A stretch of DNA of 64,000 nucleotides from Sphingobium sp. CECT 9361 (GTDB lineage Bacteria; Pseudomonadota; Alphaproteobacteria; Sphingomonadales; Sphingomonadaceae), in the NCBI RefSeq assembly GCF_918741285.1, contig NZ_CAKKNC010000001.1, positions 186,001 through 250,000 on the forward strand, given 5' to 3'. Position numbers and translations under genes: made by a program. The notes beneath the pieces were generated by a model that saw only the letters and a program-made list of their open reading frames with translations, did no database searches and was not told the origin of the DNA. Positions 55,773 through 64,000 of this stretch are shown here, piece by piece (positions within the stretch are counted from its first letter, which is position 1; each line of letters begins with the position of its first letter).

Positions 55773-56651
55773 ATGTCCGTCCAGAATCGTATCGACCGTT
55801 CAACTGCCACAACACCGATTGCATTCGGCGAGTCGGCGCGCGTCGCTTTTGCTGCCGCCTATCCCGATCAATCCACCAAATTGACGCACCAGCTTGCGGG
55901 GCATCCGCTATTTTCCCGCGAGGCGTTGGCGTTGCTTGCGGAGCGGATGCCCGAACGCCAGGTCGAATATAATCTGGGCAATTTGCCGCTCGGCGTACGA
56001 CCCGAGGATACGCCCGCCAACGGTCTGACTTTGTCCGAGACTGTCCGCACCATCGACACCAATGGCAGTTGGGTCGTCTTGAAGAATGTCGAATGCGACC
56101 CGGAATATGCGGCCATGCTGGATGCGGCGCTCGCTGAACTCCTGCCTATCGTAGAACGCCGAACAGGGCCGATGCTGCACCGTGAAGCTTTCATCTTCCT
56201 GTCTTCCCCCGATAGCGTGACGCCTTTCCACATCGATCCTGAACATAATATCCTCCTCCAGATCGAAGGGGAAAAGACGATGACTGTCTTTCCCGCTGGA
56301 GACCCTGCTTTGGTGCCTGCTCAGCAAAGCGAAGGCTTTCACGCTGGCGGGCATCGAAATCTGGCATGGGATGCGGCGTTTGTAGCAAAGGGACATGCGG
56401 TGAAGCTGCTCGCTGGCGACGCGATCCACGTACCGGTGAAAGCCCCGCATTTCGTAAACAATGGTTCGACGGTATCGGTCAGCTTTTCCATTACCTGGCG
56501 GTCCCTCCGCAGCATCGCCGAAGGGGAGTTGCATAGTTTGAATGCAATTTTACGCCGTCGTGGCTTGCCGACGATTACGGTCGCTTCAAAACCCGAAGCT
56601 CAGGGCTTTCACCGCCTGCTTTACCGCATCATTCGGAAGCTGGGCGTTTAA
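55773..56651 (+). CDS. Cupin-like JmjC-type Fe(II)/2-oxoglutarate oxygenase
   Basis: 292 aa. Facial triad HxD in VTPFHIDPEHN, distal H in APHFVNNGS; ILLQIEGEKTMTVFP and HVPVKAPH are cupin strands as in FIH-like JmjC hydroxylases. Annotated in databases usually as cupin-like domain protein. Likely hydroxylates a protein, peptide or lipid. Its 3' end overlaps the convergent acyltransferase gene by 23 bp. Confidence 0.82.
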   Translation: MSVQNRIDRSTATTPIAFGESARVAFAAAYPDQSTKLTHQLAGHPLFSREALALLAERMPERQVEYNLGNLPLGVRPEDTPANGLTLSETVRTIDTNGSWVVLKNVECDPEYAAMLDAALAELLPIVERRTGPMLHREAFIFLSSPDSVTPFHIDPEHNILLQIEGEKTMTVFPAGDPALVPAQQSEGFHAGGHRNLAWDAAFVAKGHAVKLLAGDAIHVPVKAPHFVNNGSTVSVSFSITWRSLRSIAEGELHSLNAILRRRGLPTITVASKPEAQGFHRLLYRIIRKLGV

Positions 56652-57714
56652 GCATCCTGCGGAGCAGGGCCTCAGCCTCCAGCCGCGGCGCGAAGCGTTC
56701 GAGCAGCCACCATTCCAGCGTCTCGTGTCCGGTCGCCAGGCTCTGCTTGTAGCGATCCTTGCCCGCCAGCAGCGAATATAGGTGCAGTCCTGCATCGACA
56801 TAACGGGTCACCGCGGCGGCGTGGCACATCAGGCCTGGTTTTGCCTTGCTGGTAATCGGCGGGGCAAAAGCCGACTGGTAGTTCATGGCGCGCCCGCGAT
56901 AGACGAAGTTCAGGAGATAGCCGAGCAGGGCATCACCGGAACTAATCCGCAGCAATTCGACTTCTCCTGTCGCCAGACCGCGCGCCACCAGTGCCTCGGC
57001 AAATGCGCGGAAACCGAGGTCATCCCATGCATTATCGGCATGCCGCCCCGCGTTGAGCGACTGCATTTCGGCCAGCCAAGAGGTTGCCGTCGTCTCGTCA
57101 GGTGCCACTTCAAGGGTGAGCTGCACATTGCCATAATCCTTGGCTGAACGTTTGATCTGACTGCGCGTATTGGCGCTGAGCAACGACAGATAGTCCCCCT
57201 GCGCATCGCGTACAGAGGCCAGGTCGATGAAGTAGGCAGGCGAAACATCGAACCGCGATCGGCGACGAAATTGACCAGATGCCAGTAAAAGCGAATTTGT
57301 TTCGACACCGGCAATCTGCAACGCCCGCCAGTCGTTGTGCGCTTGCAGGGCTGTCATTGCAACTGCCTCAACGCCTTCGGGTGCATCCGCGGCCTTCAAA
57401 AGCCCGTTATATTCTATAAAGCCGCGATCCTGCGCAGCGACCCCCGCCTGATTGAGGGCCAATGTTGCGACGGGCCCCAGCAAACGCGGCGCCATCGCCC
57501 GACCGACCAAGGCCAGCGCGACATCTGCTCCATCTGCCTGCACGCTCAATAGCTCGGGCGTTGCGCCGGTGGTGGAAAGCCAACTGCGCATCCATGTCCA
57601 GCCTAGGAAAAAGCTGCTACGCTCGTCTGGTGCTGAACGCGCTTCGAGCGCCTGCCATATTTCGCCCAGATCATCGAGGTTCGGCAAAGGCGCGAAGGTA
57701 GCCGTAAGGGTCAT
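56629..57714 (-). CDS. GNAT/FemAB-like acyltransferase (CelD/BcsL type), second copy
   Basis: 361 aa. Same fold as the 54618 protein but diverged: LLSANTRSQIKRSAKDYGN (acyl-CoA/acceptor loop), TATSWLAEMQSLNAGRHADN, EVELLRISSGDALLGYLLNFVYRG, YQSAFAPPITSKAKPGLMCHAAAVTRYVDAGL. Convergent with the JmjC gene with a 23-bp overlap of coding ends. Probably acts on a related substrate. Confidence 0.8.
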   Translation of the reverse strand: MTLTATFAPLPNLDDLGEIWQALEARSAPDERSSFFLGWTWMRSWLSTTGATPELLSVQADGADVALALVGRAMAPRLLGPVATLALNQAGVAAQDRGFIEYNGLLKAADAPEGVEAVAMTALQAHNDWRALQIAGVETNSLLLASGQFRRRSRFDVSPAYFIDLASVRDAQGDYLSLLSANTRSQIKRSAKDYGNVQLTLEVAPDETTATSWLAEMQSLNAGRHADNAWDDLGFRAFAEALVARGLATGEVELLRISSGDALLGYLLNFVYRGRAMNYQSAFAPPITSKAKPGLMCHAAAVTRYVDAGLHLYSLLAGKDRYKQSLATGHETLEWWLLERFAPRLEAEALLRRMLKRPASE

Positions 57715-57759
57715 CCCGCCCTTTTCACATGGCAGCCGAAGGGGTCAAGGAAATAGCAG

Positions 57760-58119
57760 TCAAAGACGAAAACGGGGGTCGATTGTTCCATCTGCGCGGA
57801 TACCGGCGCGGGTCAGATCCGTGCTCAGGCGACCCGTTACAAACCGGAACCACATCTTAAAATCTGCTGCGAGCGACCATAAGGGATAATGAAAGGTCGC
57901 TGGCCGATTATGTTCGATTATCAGGTGGGAGATCCAGGCGAAACCATAGCCAGCGACTGGCAAAGCGACCAAAGGCCAAAAGCGGCTTTCTGCTACTGCA
58001 AACAATCCCAATCCAATGGAAAGGCTGGTGCCGACATAGTGCAGCCCTCGCGTCATGGGACGCGCGTGCTCCTGAAGGTAAAAAGGCCAGAAATCCCGAA
58101 AAGTTCGGTAATGCTTCAT
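57760..58119 (-). CDS. Mpo1-like protein (DUF962)
   Basis: 119 aa. HARPMTRGLHYVGTSLSIG and ISHLIIEHNRPATFHYPLWS carry the conserved histidines and the EHNRPATF signature. Yeast Mpo1 is an Fe(II)-dependent dioxygenase of 2-hydroxy fatty acids. Two membrane helices. Sphingomonads carry 2-hydroxymyristate in their glycosphingolipids, so a lipid role is plausible here (inference). Confidence 0.85.
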   Translation of the reverse strand: MKHYRTFRDFWPFYLQEHARPMTRGLHYVGTSLSIGLGLFAVAESRFWPLVALPVAGYGFAWISHLIIEHNRPATFHYPLWSLAADFKMWFRFVTGRLSTDLTRAGIRADGTIDPRFRL

Positions 58120-58273
58120 TTCGTGACATCGTCTCCTGCTTCGAAGCTATGCCTTAAAGAAGCGGGTGATAAGCCTGTTTCGACCAACCACATGCAATAA
58201 GCCGATGAGTGGATGGCCGCGCATTGACATGTGCTTTCTCGCCCAGCCAAAGCAACAAGGGCAGGAGAAATAT

Positions 58274-58972
58274 ATGAGCGATACCGTGAAGCTGCATGAC
58301 AGTTGGAAAGTCCCACTCGCGAATGAGTTTGACGAGCCGTATATGTTGGCATTGCGCCAATTTCTGTTGGCGGAAAAAGGGGCGGGGAAGCAGATATTTC
58401 CAAAGGGCAGCGAGTATTTTCGCGCCCTCGACCTGACCACGCTGGATCAGGTGCGGGTGGTGATTATTGGACAGGATCCCTATCATGGACCGGGACAGGC
58501 GCATGGCCTTGCCTTCAGTGTACAACCGGGGGTTCGCACGCCACCGTCATTGGTGAACATCTACAAGGAATTGCAAAGCGATCTCGGTATCGCGCCGCCG
58601 CGTCACGGCTTTCTAGAGCATTGGGCACAACAGGGCGTGCTCCTTCTCAACAGCGTCCTGACGGTGGAAAGGGCGCAAGCCGCCTCGCATCAGGGCAAAG
58701 GTTGGGAACGGTTTACCGATGCCGTGATCCGGCTGGTTAACGCTAAACCCGATCCCGTCGTCTTCATGCTGTGGGGCGCCTACGCCCAGAAGAAAGCGGC
58801 GTTCGTCGACAGCATCGACAAGGGCGGACGGCATCTGGTGATCAAATCCGCGCACCCTTCCCCTTTGTCCGCGCACAACGGCTTTCTGGGAAGCCGTCCG
58901 TTTTCAAAGGCCAACGCCTTTCTGGAATCGCATGGCGCACCGCCGATAGACTGGGCATTGCCACCCTTGTAA
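58274..58972 (+). CDS. ung: Uracil-DNA glycosylase
   Basis: 232 aa from ATG 58274 with AGGAGA upstream; the longer frame has a Cys/Pro-rich non-homologous N-terminus. Catalytic D68 in [26 protein letters not shown], and the HPSPLSA loop with the conserved histidine. Family 1 UDG that removes uracil from DNA. Confidence 0.95.
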   Translation: MSDTVKLHDSWKVPLANEFDEPYMLALRQFLLAEKGAGKQIFPKGSEYFRALDLTTLDQVRVVIIGQDPYHGPGQAHGLAFSVQPGVRTPPSLVNIYKELQSDLGIAPPRHGFLEHWAQQGVLLLNSVLTVERAQAASHQGKGWERFTDAVIRLVNAKPDPVVFMLWGAYAQKKAAFVDSIDKGGRHLVIKSAHPSPLSAHNGFLGSRPFSKANAFLESHGAPPIDWALPPL

Positions 58973-59005
58973 TGCGATCTGCACCATCGCGCCCGGAGCA
59001 TTGAT

Positions 59006-60178
59006 ATGACCCCCACTGCAAAACTTCTGCTGCTTGGCTCAGGTGAACTGGGCAAGGAATTTACGATTTCTGCCAAGCGGCTTGGCTGTCACGTCATTGC
59101 CTGCGATTCCTATGACAATGCGCCTGCCATGCAGGTGGCCGACGAGCGCGAGATTTTCTCCATGTTGGACGCCGAAGCGCTTCGGGCCACGATCATGCGG
59201 CATAAACCCGACTATATCGTGCCTGAAGTGGAAGCGATCCGGACCGAAGTGTTGCAGGATGTCGAAGCCGAAGGGTTTACCGTGGTGCCGTCGGCGCGTG
59301 CCGCTTACATGACCATGAATCGCGACCGTATTCGCGATCTGGCTGCCGTTGAGTTGGGGCTACGCACAGCGCGCTATCGCTATGCCGATACATGGGAGCA
59401 GATGCGGGAAGGCGCTGCCTACACCGGGTTTCCATGCGTCGTGAAACCCGTAATGTCCTCGTCCGGCAAGGGTCAGAGTACCGTTAAGGATGCCGCAGGA
59501 TTGGAGGCCGCTTGGGAGTATGCGGTCGCGAATATGCGGGGGGATCGGCGCAAGGTCATCGTCGAGGAATTCATCGATTTCGATTATGAAATTACCTTGC
59601 TTACGGTACGAACCCGTCAAGGCGTGCTGTTTTGCCCGCCCATCGGTCATCGGCAGGAACGCGGCGACTATCAGGAAAGCTGGCAACCTACGCCGATGAC
59701 GGACGCCTTTCTGGCCGATGCGCAGACTATGGCGAGCGCCGTCGTCGACAATCTGGGCGGCTACGGCATTTTCGGCATCGAATTCTTCGTGACGGGTAGC
59801 GAGGTCATCTTTTCCGAACTTTCGCCACGTCCGCACGATACCGGCATGGTAACGCTGATGTCGCAGAACCTGACGGAATTCGATCTTCACATTCGCGCAA
59901 TTCTGGGCCTGCCAATTACGGATATTCGTTTGAACGGGCCGACGGCGTCTGCAGTCATATTGGCGGATCAAGCAGCCGACACGTTCAGGATCGAGGGTGT
60001 CGCAGATGCCCTTGCTCTTGGTGCGGGGGACCATGACGTCGACATACGTATTTTCGGTAAGCCCGCCACGCGTGTGAATCGACGGATGGCTGTCGCCCTT
60101 GCTTCCGGGCAGACCGTGGAGGATGCGCGCGACGTCGCTTCGCAAGCGGCGGCTTGTGTATCGATCGTCTACGGCTAA
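59006..60178 (+). CDS. purT: Formate-dependent phosphoribosylglycinamide formyltransferase
   Basis: 390 aa, ATP-grasp fold. LLLLGSGELGKEF nucleotide/GAR binding start, PEVEAIRTEVL, VVKPVMSSSGKGQST (ATP-grasp P-loop), IEFFVTGSEVIFSELSPRPHDTGMVTL, and the GKP..RRMAVAL tail are all present. Makes FGAR from GAR, formate and ATP in purine synthesis. Confidence 0.95.
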   Translation: MTPTAKLLLLGSGELGKEFTISAKRLGCHVIACDSYDNAPAMQVADEREIFSMLDAEALRATIMRHKPDYIVPEVEAIRTEVLQDVEAEGFTVVPSARAAYMTMNRDRIRDLAAVELGLRTARYRYADTWEQMREGAAYTGFPCVVKPVMSSSGKGQSTVKDAAGLEAAWEYAVANMRGDRRKVIVEEFIDFDYEITLLTVRTRQGVLFCPPIGHRQERGDYQESWQPTPMTDAFLADAQTMASAVVDNLGGYGIFGIEFFVTGSEVIFSELSPRPHDTGMVTLMSQNLTEFDLHIRAILGLPITDIRLNGPTASAVILADQAADTFRIEGVADALALGAGDHDVDIRIFGKPATRVNRRMAVALASGQTVEDARDVASQAAACVSIVYG

Positions 60179-60198
60179 TCGACACACAACCTGCCCGG

Positions 60199-60225
60199 AT
60201 GGATCAGAATCGAAAGCTGATCCAT
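60199..60225. terminator. Hairpin between purT and the porin pseudogene
   Basis: ATGGATCAG / CTGATCCAT, 9-bp perfect stem with a 9-nt loop, located over the porin stop codon and just after purT. No T-run. Terminator-like only. Confidence 0.4.
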
Positions 60226-61647
60226 GTCGCGAGGAAGGCGGAGTTACGGTAACCCGCGCGCTTTAGTACCTCTTGCGCTTTGAGATATTCAGCCCGTGTG
60301 GTCAGGGTTAGCCGTGGGCTAATTGAATACACGATCTGCGCGCGGGCCAACTGGGCAACAGCTTTCCCCGCCACCCGTTCCGTTCCGACATAGGGCGTAT
60401 AGTTGGCGCGATAGACCGCATCCTGCGCATCGTCACGCCATGTGAACTGGTACTCTAGGCTGGCACGTACACCGTCGATAGGCGTAAACGAGACGTTGGG
60501 CGCAACCACCTTGATGTTGGTGGCGGTCAGGAACAGGCCGTAGCTGAAATAGATGTTGTTACCGAACGGGGCGTAGGCGTTGCGCAGCGTTCCCCTGTTA
60601 TAGCCCCCGCCTCCGCTCCCATAATCGGCATGTATACCGATACGCGGCGCGCTCTTGTCCGTCCCAAGGCGCAGCGTCTGGGCGGCGAAAACCTGCCACG
60701 CACGGATCGGCCGGTCGCCAAAGTTCCCATATTGATGGGCCACGGTCCAATCGAGCGCGACCGGCCCCACATCTCCCCACAGTCGCGCACCTGCATAATG
60801 ACGAACCGCGGGCGCCACAACGCCGCCCCAGGTTCCAACCCGATTGCGCCGTCGCCAGAGGAAGGGATCGAAATAGAGCTTCGATCCGCCCAGCCATCGG
60901 TTTGGCAGCACGAACCCGGCAGATATGCCGCTGAAGCGCCGGTTCTTGTCCGGCACGTCGTCGCCCAGTCCCCCAATTGCCCAGATCGGTGGTTTCAAAG
61001 TCGAATAGCGTCGCGCGCATTGTGGATGTCCGCGCCCAGGCACGGGTGCCATTCAGGACAAAGCGAATGGTATTGTTGTCGCGCTGGGAGATCAAAAGAT
61101 TGGGACCATCGGTAAATTCCTGCCGACCGTAGCGCACGCCAAGATCGACCGCGCCAACACTTCCCTTGGCTTCCGCGAAATATTGCTGGCGCACGAAACT
61201 GTTGCGCAACGATCCGGACGGCGTGCCGACATTCTTGCCCGAAAGCCGACCGTGGGCAATTTCCCCGTAGAAACGCAGATGCTCACCGATATGCAGATCC
61301 GCGCCGCCTACAAGGCGGAGGATGTCCTGCCGCTGCTCTGGGCTTTCGACGAGTTGGGGATTGCTGGTCAGGTTCATACGCAACCGGGCTTCGCCGCTCA
61401 GCGTTAGATAAATATCGCCATCGTCATCGAGCGGCAGATATTTCAGACGATCGAGAACATCGTCGCGCTTCGTGGGATCGCGATACGCGCGCCAGTCTTC
61501 GGCCCAACGCGATAGATTGTAGCCTTTGGCGGTGGCGCCATCGCCTTGCGCGGCCGCTGGATAAGTCGCTGGGTCGGCGGTTTGGGCATTGGCTGGCGTG
61601 GCGCAGACGAGCGTTACCGCACCGCACAGGAGGCGTGTCTTGAACAT
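60204..61647 (-). pseudogene. Alginate-export-type porin, frameshifted
   Basis: Starts with MFKTRLLCGAVTLVCATPANAQ signal, then barrel strands typical of AlgE-like alginate-export/porin proteins (LRFYGEIAHGRLSG, GVRYGRQEFTDGPNLLISQRD, RATLFDFETTDLG). After about residue 225 the frame becomes Arg/Ala-rich nonsense, while barrel sequence (ISAGFVLPNRWLGGSKLYFDPF ... SFRF) continues in another frame to 60204. The shift maps to the run of five C at 60970-60974: removing one base restores one 480-aa protein. So it is broken by a +1 base in a homopolymer, or the base is a sequencing error. The intact family forms an outer membrane channel for anionic polysaccharides or small solutes. Confidence 0.8.
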
Positions 61648-61713
61648 GAGTTTGGACCGATCAGTTGCAGAAGGGACGCTGATGCACAGCGCGCAGCTTC
61701 CGAAAGGATGAAA

Positions 61714-63057
61714 TCAGGCGGCGGTCAGCGTAGGTGTCGTCGCTGCGGTGACAGCCGGTTCCACTGTCTTCCCGTCGAGCGCTGCATTGAGCATCTCGCG
61801 GTCCAGTCCGCCTTCCCATCGCGCGACCACGATTGTGGCGACGGCGTTGCCGATGAAATTAGTCAGACTGCGGCATTCACTCATGAAGCGGTCGACGCCC
61901 AGGATAAGGGCCATGCCTGCCAGCGGCACGGTCGGCACTATGGACAGCGTTGCGGCCAGCGTGATGAAGCCCGCGCCCGTCACACCCGCTGCACCTTTGG
62001 ACGAGAGCATCGCTACACCTAACAAAAGCAGTTCCTGGCCCAGCGTGAGCTCGACCCCGGTTGCTTGTGCAATGAAGAGCGCGGCCAGTGTCATGTAGAT
62101 ATTGGTGCCGTCCAGATTGAAGCTGTAACCGGTCGGCACAACCAGCCCGACGATAGACTTCTCGCAACCTGCCCGCTCCATCTTTTCAATGAGATTGGGA
62201 AGGGCTGCTTCGGATGAGGACGTTCCCAGCACCAGCAGAAGTTCGGCCTTGAGATAGCGCAGCAGTTTGAAGATGGAGAAGCCGGTCAATCTGGCAACTG
62301 TGCCAAGCACTACGATAACGAACAGCAATGATGTCAGGTAGAAAGTCGCAACCAGCGCGCCGAGGTTGACGAGGCTGCCGACACCATATTTGCCGATGGT
62401 GAAGGCAATCGCGCCGAATGCGCCGATGGGCGCAGCACGCATAAGGATCGACACCAGCTTGAACACGACGAGGCTCAGTCGCTCCAGGAAGCGGATCACG
62501 GGTGCAGCCGGTTCGCCCACGAGGCTGATCGCAATGCCGAACAGGATCGCGACAAGCAGGATTTGCAGGATGTTGCCGTCGGTAAATGCGCCCACCAGCG
62601 TATCGGGAATGACATTCAGCAAAAAGCCGGTCAGCGTCGTCTCATGCGCTTTTGCTGCGTAGTCCGCGACAGCGCCGCCATCCAGAGTGGCGGGGTCGAT
62701 GTTCATGCCTGCGCCCGGCTGAACGACGTTGGCGACAATGAGGCCCACGACCAGGGCCAATGTCGAAAAGGTTAGGAAGTATGCAAAAGCCTTGGCCGCC
62801 ACCCGACCGACCGAGCCAAGCTCTTTCATGCCTGCAATGCCGGTGACGATGGTCAGGAAGATGACCGGGGCGATGATCATTTTCACCAGTTTGATGAACG
62901 CATCGCCCAGCGGCTTGAGCGCTTCGCCATAAGCGGGCCAGAAATGTCCGAGCAGCGCGCCCAGAATGATGGCGACCAGAACCTGCACATAGAGCTGCGA
63001 GGCAATGCCCTTGCGGCGGGGTGGCGGCGGCGCTGTTGTGAAATTCTGACTGATCAT
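61714..63057 (-). CDS. dctA: C4-dicarboxylate:cation symporter DctA
   Basis: 447 aa SDF-family transporter. [20 protein letters not shown], serine-rich [11 protein letters not shown] re-entrant loop, [13 protein letters not shown] substrate/ion motif and [16 protein letters not shown] are all canonical DctA. Imports succinate, malate and fumarate. Divergent from dctB with a regulatory region between. The GltP/DctA-like gene at 8.4 kb is more divergent. Confidence 0.95.
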   Translation of the reverse strand: MISQNFTTAPPPPRRKGIASQLYVQVLVAIILGALLGHFWPAYGEALKPLGDAFIKLVKMIIAPVIFLTIVTGIAGMKELGSVGRVAAKAFAYFLTFSTLALVVGLIVANVVQPGAGMNIDPATLDGGAVADYAAKAHETTLTGFLLNVIPDTLVGAFTDGNILQILLVAILFGIAISLVGEPAAPVIRFLERLSLVVFKLVSILMRAAPIGAFGAIAFTIGKYGVGSLVNLGALVATFYLTSLLFVIVVLGTVARLTGFSIFKLLRYLKAELLLVLGTSSSEAALPNLIEKMERAGCEKSIVGLVVPTGYSFNLDGTNIYMTLAALFIAQATGVELTLGQELLLLGVAMLSSKGAAGVTGAGFITLAATLSIVPTVPLAGMALILGVDRFMSECRSLTNFIGNAVATIVVARWEGGLDREMLNAALDGKTVEPAVTAATTPTLTAA

Positions 63058-63146
63058 AGCGGGCGTTCCATCTCCATAGCCGCCGCTGGCTCAATATTTG
63101 CGGCAGGTCGATGGTGCAGCGAAAACCGGAAAGCAACAATATAAGC

Positions 63147-63161
63147 GCGAAACTATATCCA
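63147..63161 (-). promoter_or_regulatory. dctA: Weak sigma-54-like promoter before dctA
   Basis: On the minus strand TGGATATAGTTTCGC has GG-N10-GC spacing, 90 bp before the dctA start. The match to TGGCAC-N5-TTGC is poor. Rhizobial dctA promoters use sigma-54, so it is noted but weak. Confidence 0.3.
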
Positions 63162-63249
63162 ACTATCTATAATACATGGATTTTATTCCGAATTGCCCTT
63201 GCGACATTAGGACAGGTTATGCGGATTATGACATCGCTCGGGATAGGGT

Positions 63250-63267
63250 TGTGTGATAATCCACACA
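63250..63267. promoter_or_regulatory. Candidate DctD operator between dctA and dctB
   Basis: TGTGTGATAATCCACACA is a palindrome with 6-bp arms and a 6-bp spacer. It resembles the TGTGCG-N6-CGCACA arrangement I recall for rhizobial DctD sites. Its right edge is 4 bp before the dctB ATG. Confidence 0.5.
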
Positions 63268-63270
63268 CTT

Positions 63271-64000
63271 ATGAGCCGCCACGCTTCCTTTATTGACTGG
63301 TGCCGTCGTGTTGCACCCTTGTTGGTAGCCATCGCTGTAATCCTCGCAGCGAGCATTTTGTTCGCAGATCGGTATCATCGCTTTCTGCGCGAACAGGCGA
63401 TTAGTGTTGAACGCGATGAAACGACCAAACAAACTCGCGCCGTTTTGCGCCTGCTGGAATCCGAACTGCAGAAATTCCGTCTGCTTCCAGCGGTCCTTAG
63501 CGAATATCCCGATTTGCGTGCGGCGTTACGATCCAGTCGGGTCGATCCAAGGCTTAACGACAAGTTGGCTGTGCTGAAAGACAAGACCGGTGCGGGGGCG
63601 ATCTTTGCGCTGGATCGGCAGGGCAAGGCCATCGCTGCTTCCAATGCGCGGTTGCCAGACAGCTTCGTTGGGCAGGATTATAGTTTTCGTCCCTATTATC
63701 GCCTTGGCTGGACGAAGGGGGGCGGCGAATATTTTGCTCTGGGCACGGTCAGTCGACGCCCCGGATTGTACCTCTCCCGCCGCATAGAGGATGCCAACGG
63801 CCCGATTGGCGTTATCGTCGTCAAAATAGAATTCGATGGCATCGAACAGGCATGGCGAGACCGTAGGGCGCTGAGCTTCGTCGTCGATGGCAATGGCGTG
63901 CTGCTGCTCAGCAGCGATCCTTCGCTTCGTTTTCGTGCGCTGGGGGCAATCGACCCTGCACGCAAGGCCAAGATCAAGGCTGCGTTGCAATTCGGCAATG
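63271..64000 (+). CDS. dctB: C4-dicarboxylate sensor kinase DctB, N-terminal part (runs off right edge)
   Basis: 243 codons from ATG 63271 (MSRHASFIDWCRRV) with no stop before the window end. N-terminal membrane helix (VAPLLVAIAVILAASILFADRYH) then a double-Cache periplasmic sensor domain: LLESELQKFRLLPAVLSEYP, GAIFALDRQGKAIAASN, VGQDYSFRPYYRLG, YFALGTVSRRPGLYLSRRI, LSFVVDGNGVLLLSSDPS. This matches DctB. Kinase domain and DctD partner would lie to the right. Confidence 0.85.
   Translation, partial: MSRHASFIDWCRRVAPLLVAIAVILAASILFADRYHRFLREQAISVERDETTKQTRAVLRLLESELQKFRLLPAVLSEYPDLRAALRSSRVDPRLNDKLAVLKDKTGAGAIFALDRQGKAIAASNARLPDSFVGQDYSFRPYYRLGWTKGGGEYFALGTVSRRPGLYLSRRIEDANGPIGVIVVKIEFDGIEQAWRDRRALSFVVDGNGVLLLSSDPSLRFRALGAIDPARKAKIKAALQFGN

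Noticed and set aside
60204..61052. A separate 282-aa outer membrane protein starting at 61052
   Set aside because: Its first 25 residues are out-of-frame sequence of the porin; it is the 3' part of a frameshifted gene and has no signal peptide.

Overview
The window reads as chromosomal DNA of a sphingomonad-type alphaproteobacterium (Sphingomonas/Sphingobium/Novosphingobium relatives). The base composition is GC-rich. It encodes a complete cbb3 oxidase set, a heme-type FixL, alphaproteobacterial forms of RF2 and RNase E, several small proteins of sphingomonad flavour (DUF4169, DUF5818) and many exported peptidases. Genus and species cannot be fixed from sequence reading alone. I see no rRNA, tRNA, CRISPR array, insertion sequence or prophage.

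Layout. 1-3202 (minus): a type I secretion pair, a TolC-like outer membrane protein followed by the N-terminus of a large RTX protein that runs off the left edge. 3344-9618: threonine synthase, a three-domain lysophospholipid transporter/acyltransferase/acyl-ACP synthetase fusion, and a dicarboxylate or amino-acid symporter. 9748-11341: isocitrate lyase. 12006-17516: a tightly packed exopolysaccharide unit (GT4 glycosyltransferase, O-antigen-ligase/polymerase-like protein, GH44 glycoside hydrolase, Wzx-like flippase). 17637-25432: nitronate monooxygenase, small conserved proteins, PilZ, and three exported hydrolases (amidohydrolase, DUF885, M28). 25525-31911: topoisomerase IB, a multi-PAS hybrid histidine kinase, a second PilZ protein, alanine dehydrogenase with a DUF5818 gene.

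32131-45797 is a coherent microaerobic respiration island: hemN with a small exported Cys protein, ompW, a universal stress protein, fixL, fixJ, fnr, then ccoNOQPGHIS. The sequence suggests a cascade. FixL has the proximal heme histidine (H78) and the distal arginine (R98), so it should sense oxygen and phosphorylate FixJ. A 17-bp element is shared only by the usp-fixLJ and fnr promoter regions and is a good candidate FixJ site. Fnr has four cysteines suited to a 4Fe-4S cluster. FNR-type boxes lie in the hemN/ompW divergent region and upstream of ccoN.

45888-60178: RNase E with a structured leader, cell-wall amidase, PBP1A, prfB with a downstream lipoprotein-like methyltransferase, a FemAB/CelD - JmjC cupin - FemAB/CelD trio next to an Mpo1-like protein, uracil-DNA glycosylase and PurT. 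60204-64000: an alginate-export-type porin broken by a one-base frameshift in a C5 tract, dctA, and the start of a divergent dctB that runs off the right edge.

The best candidates for something undescribed are the shared promoter element with its regulon, the FemAB-JmjC-FemAB trio, the small CX3CH exported protein behind hemN, and the lipobox-bearing SAM methyltransferase directly behind prfB.
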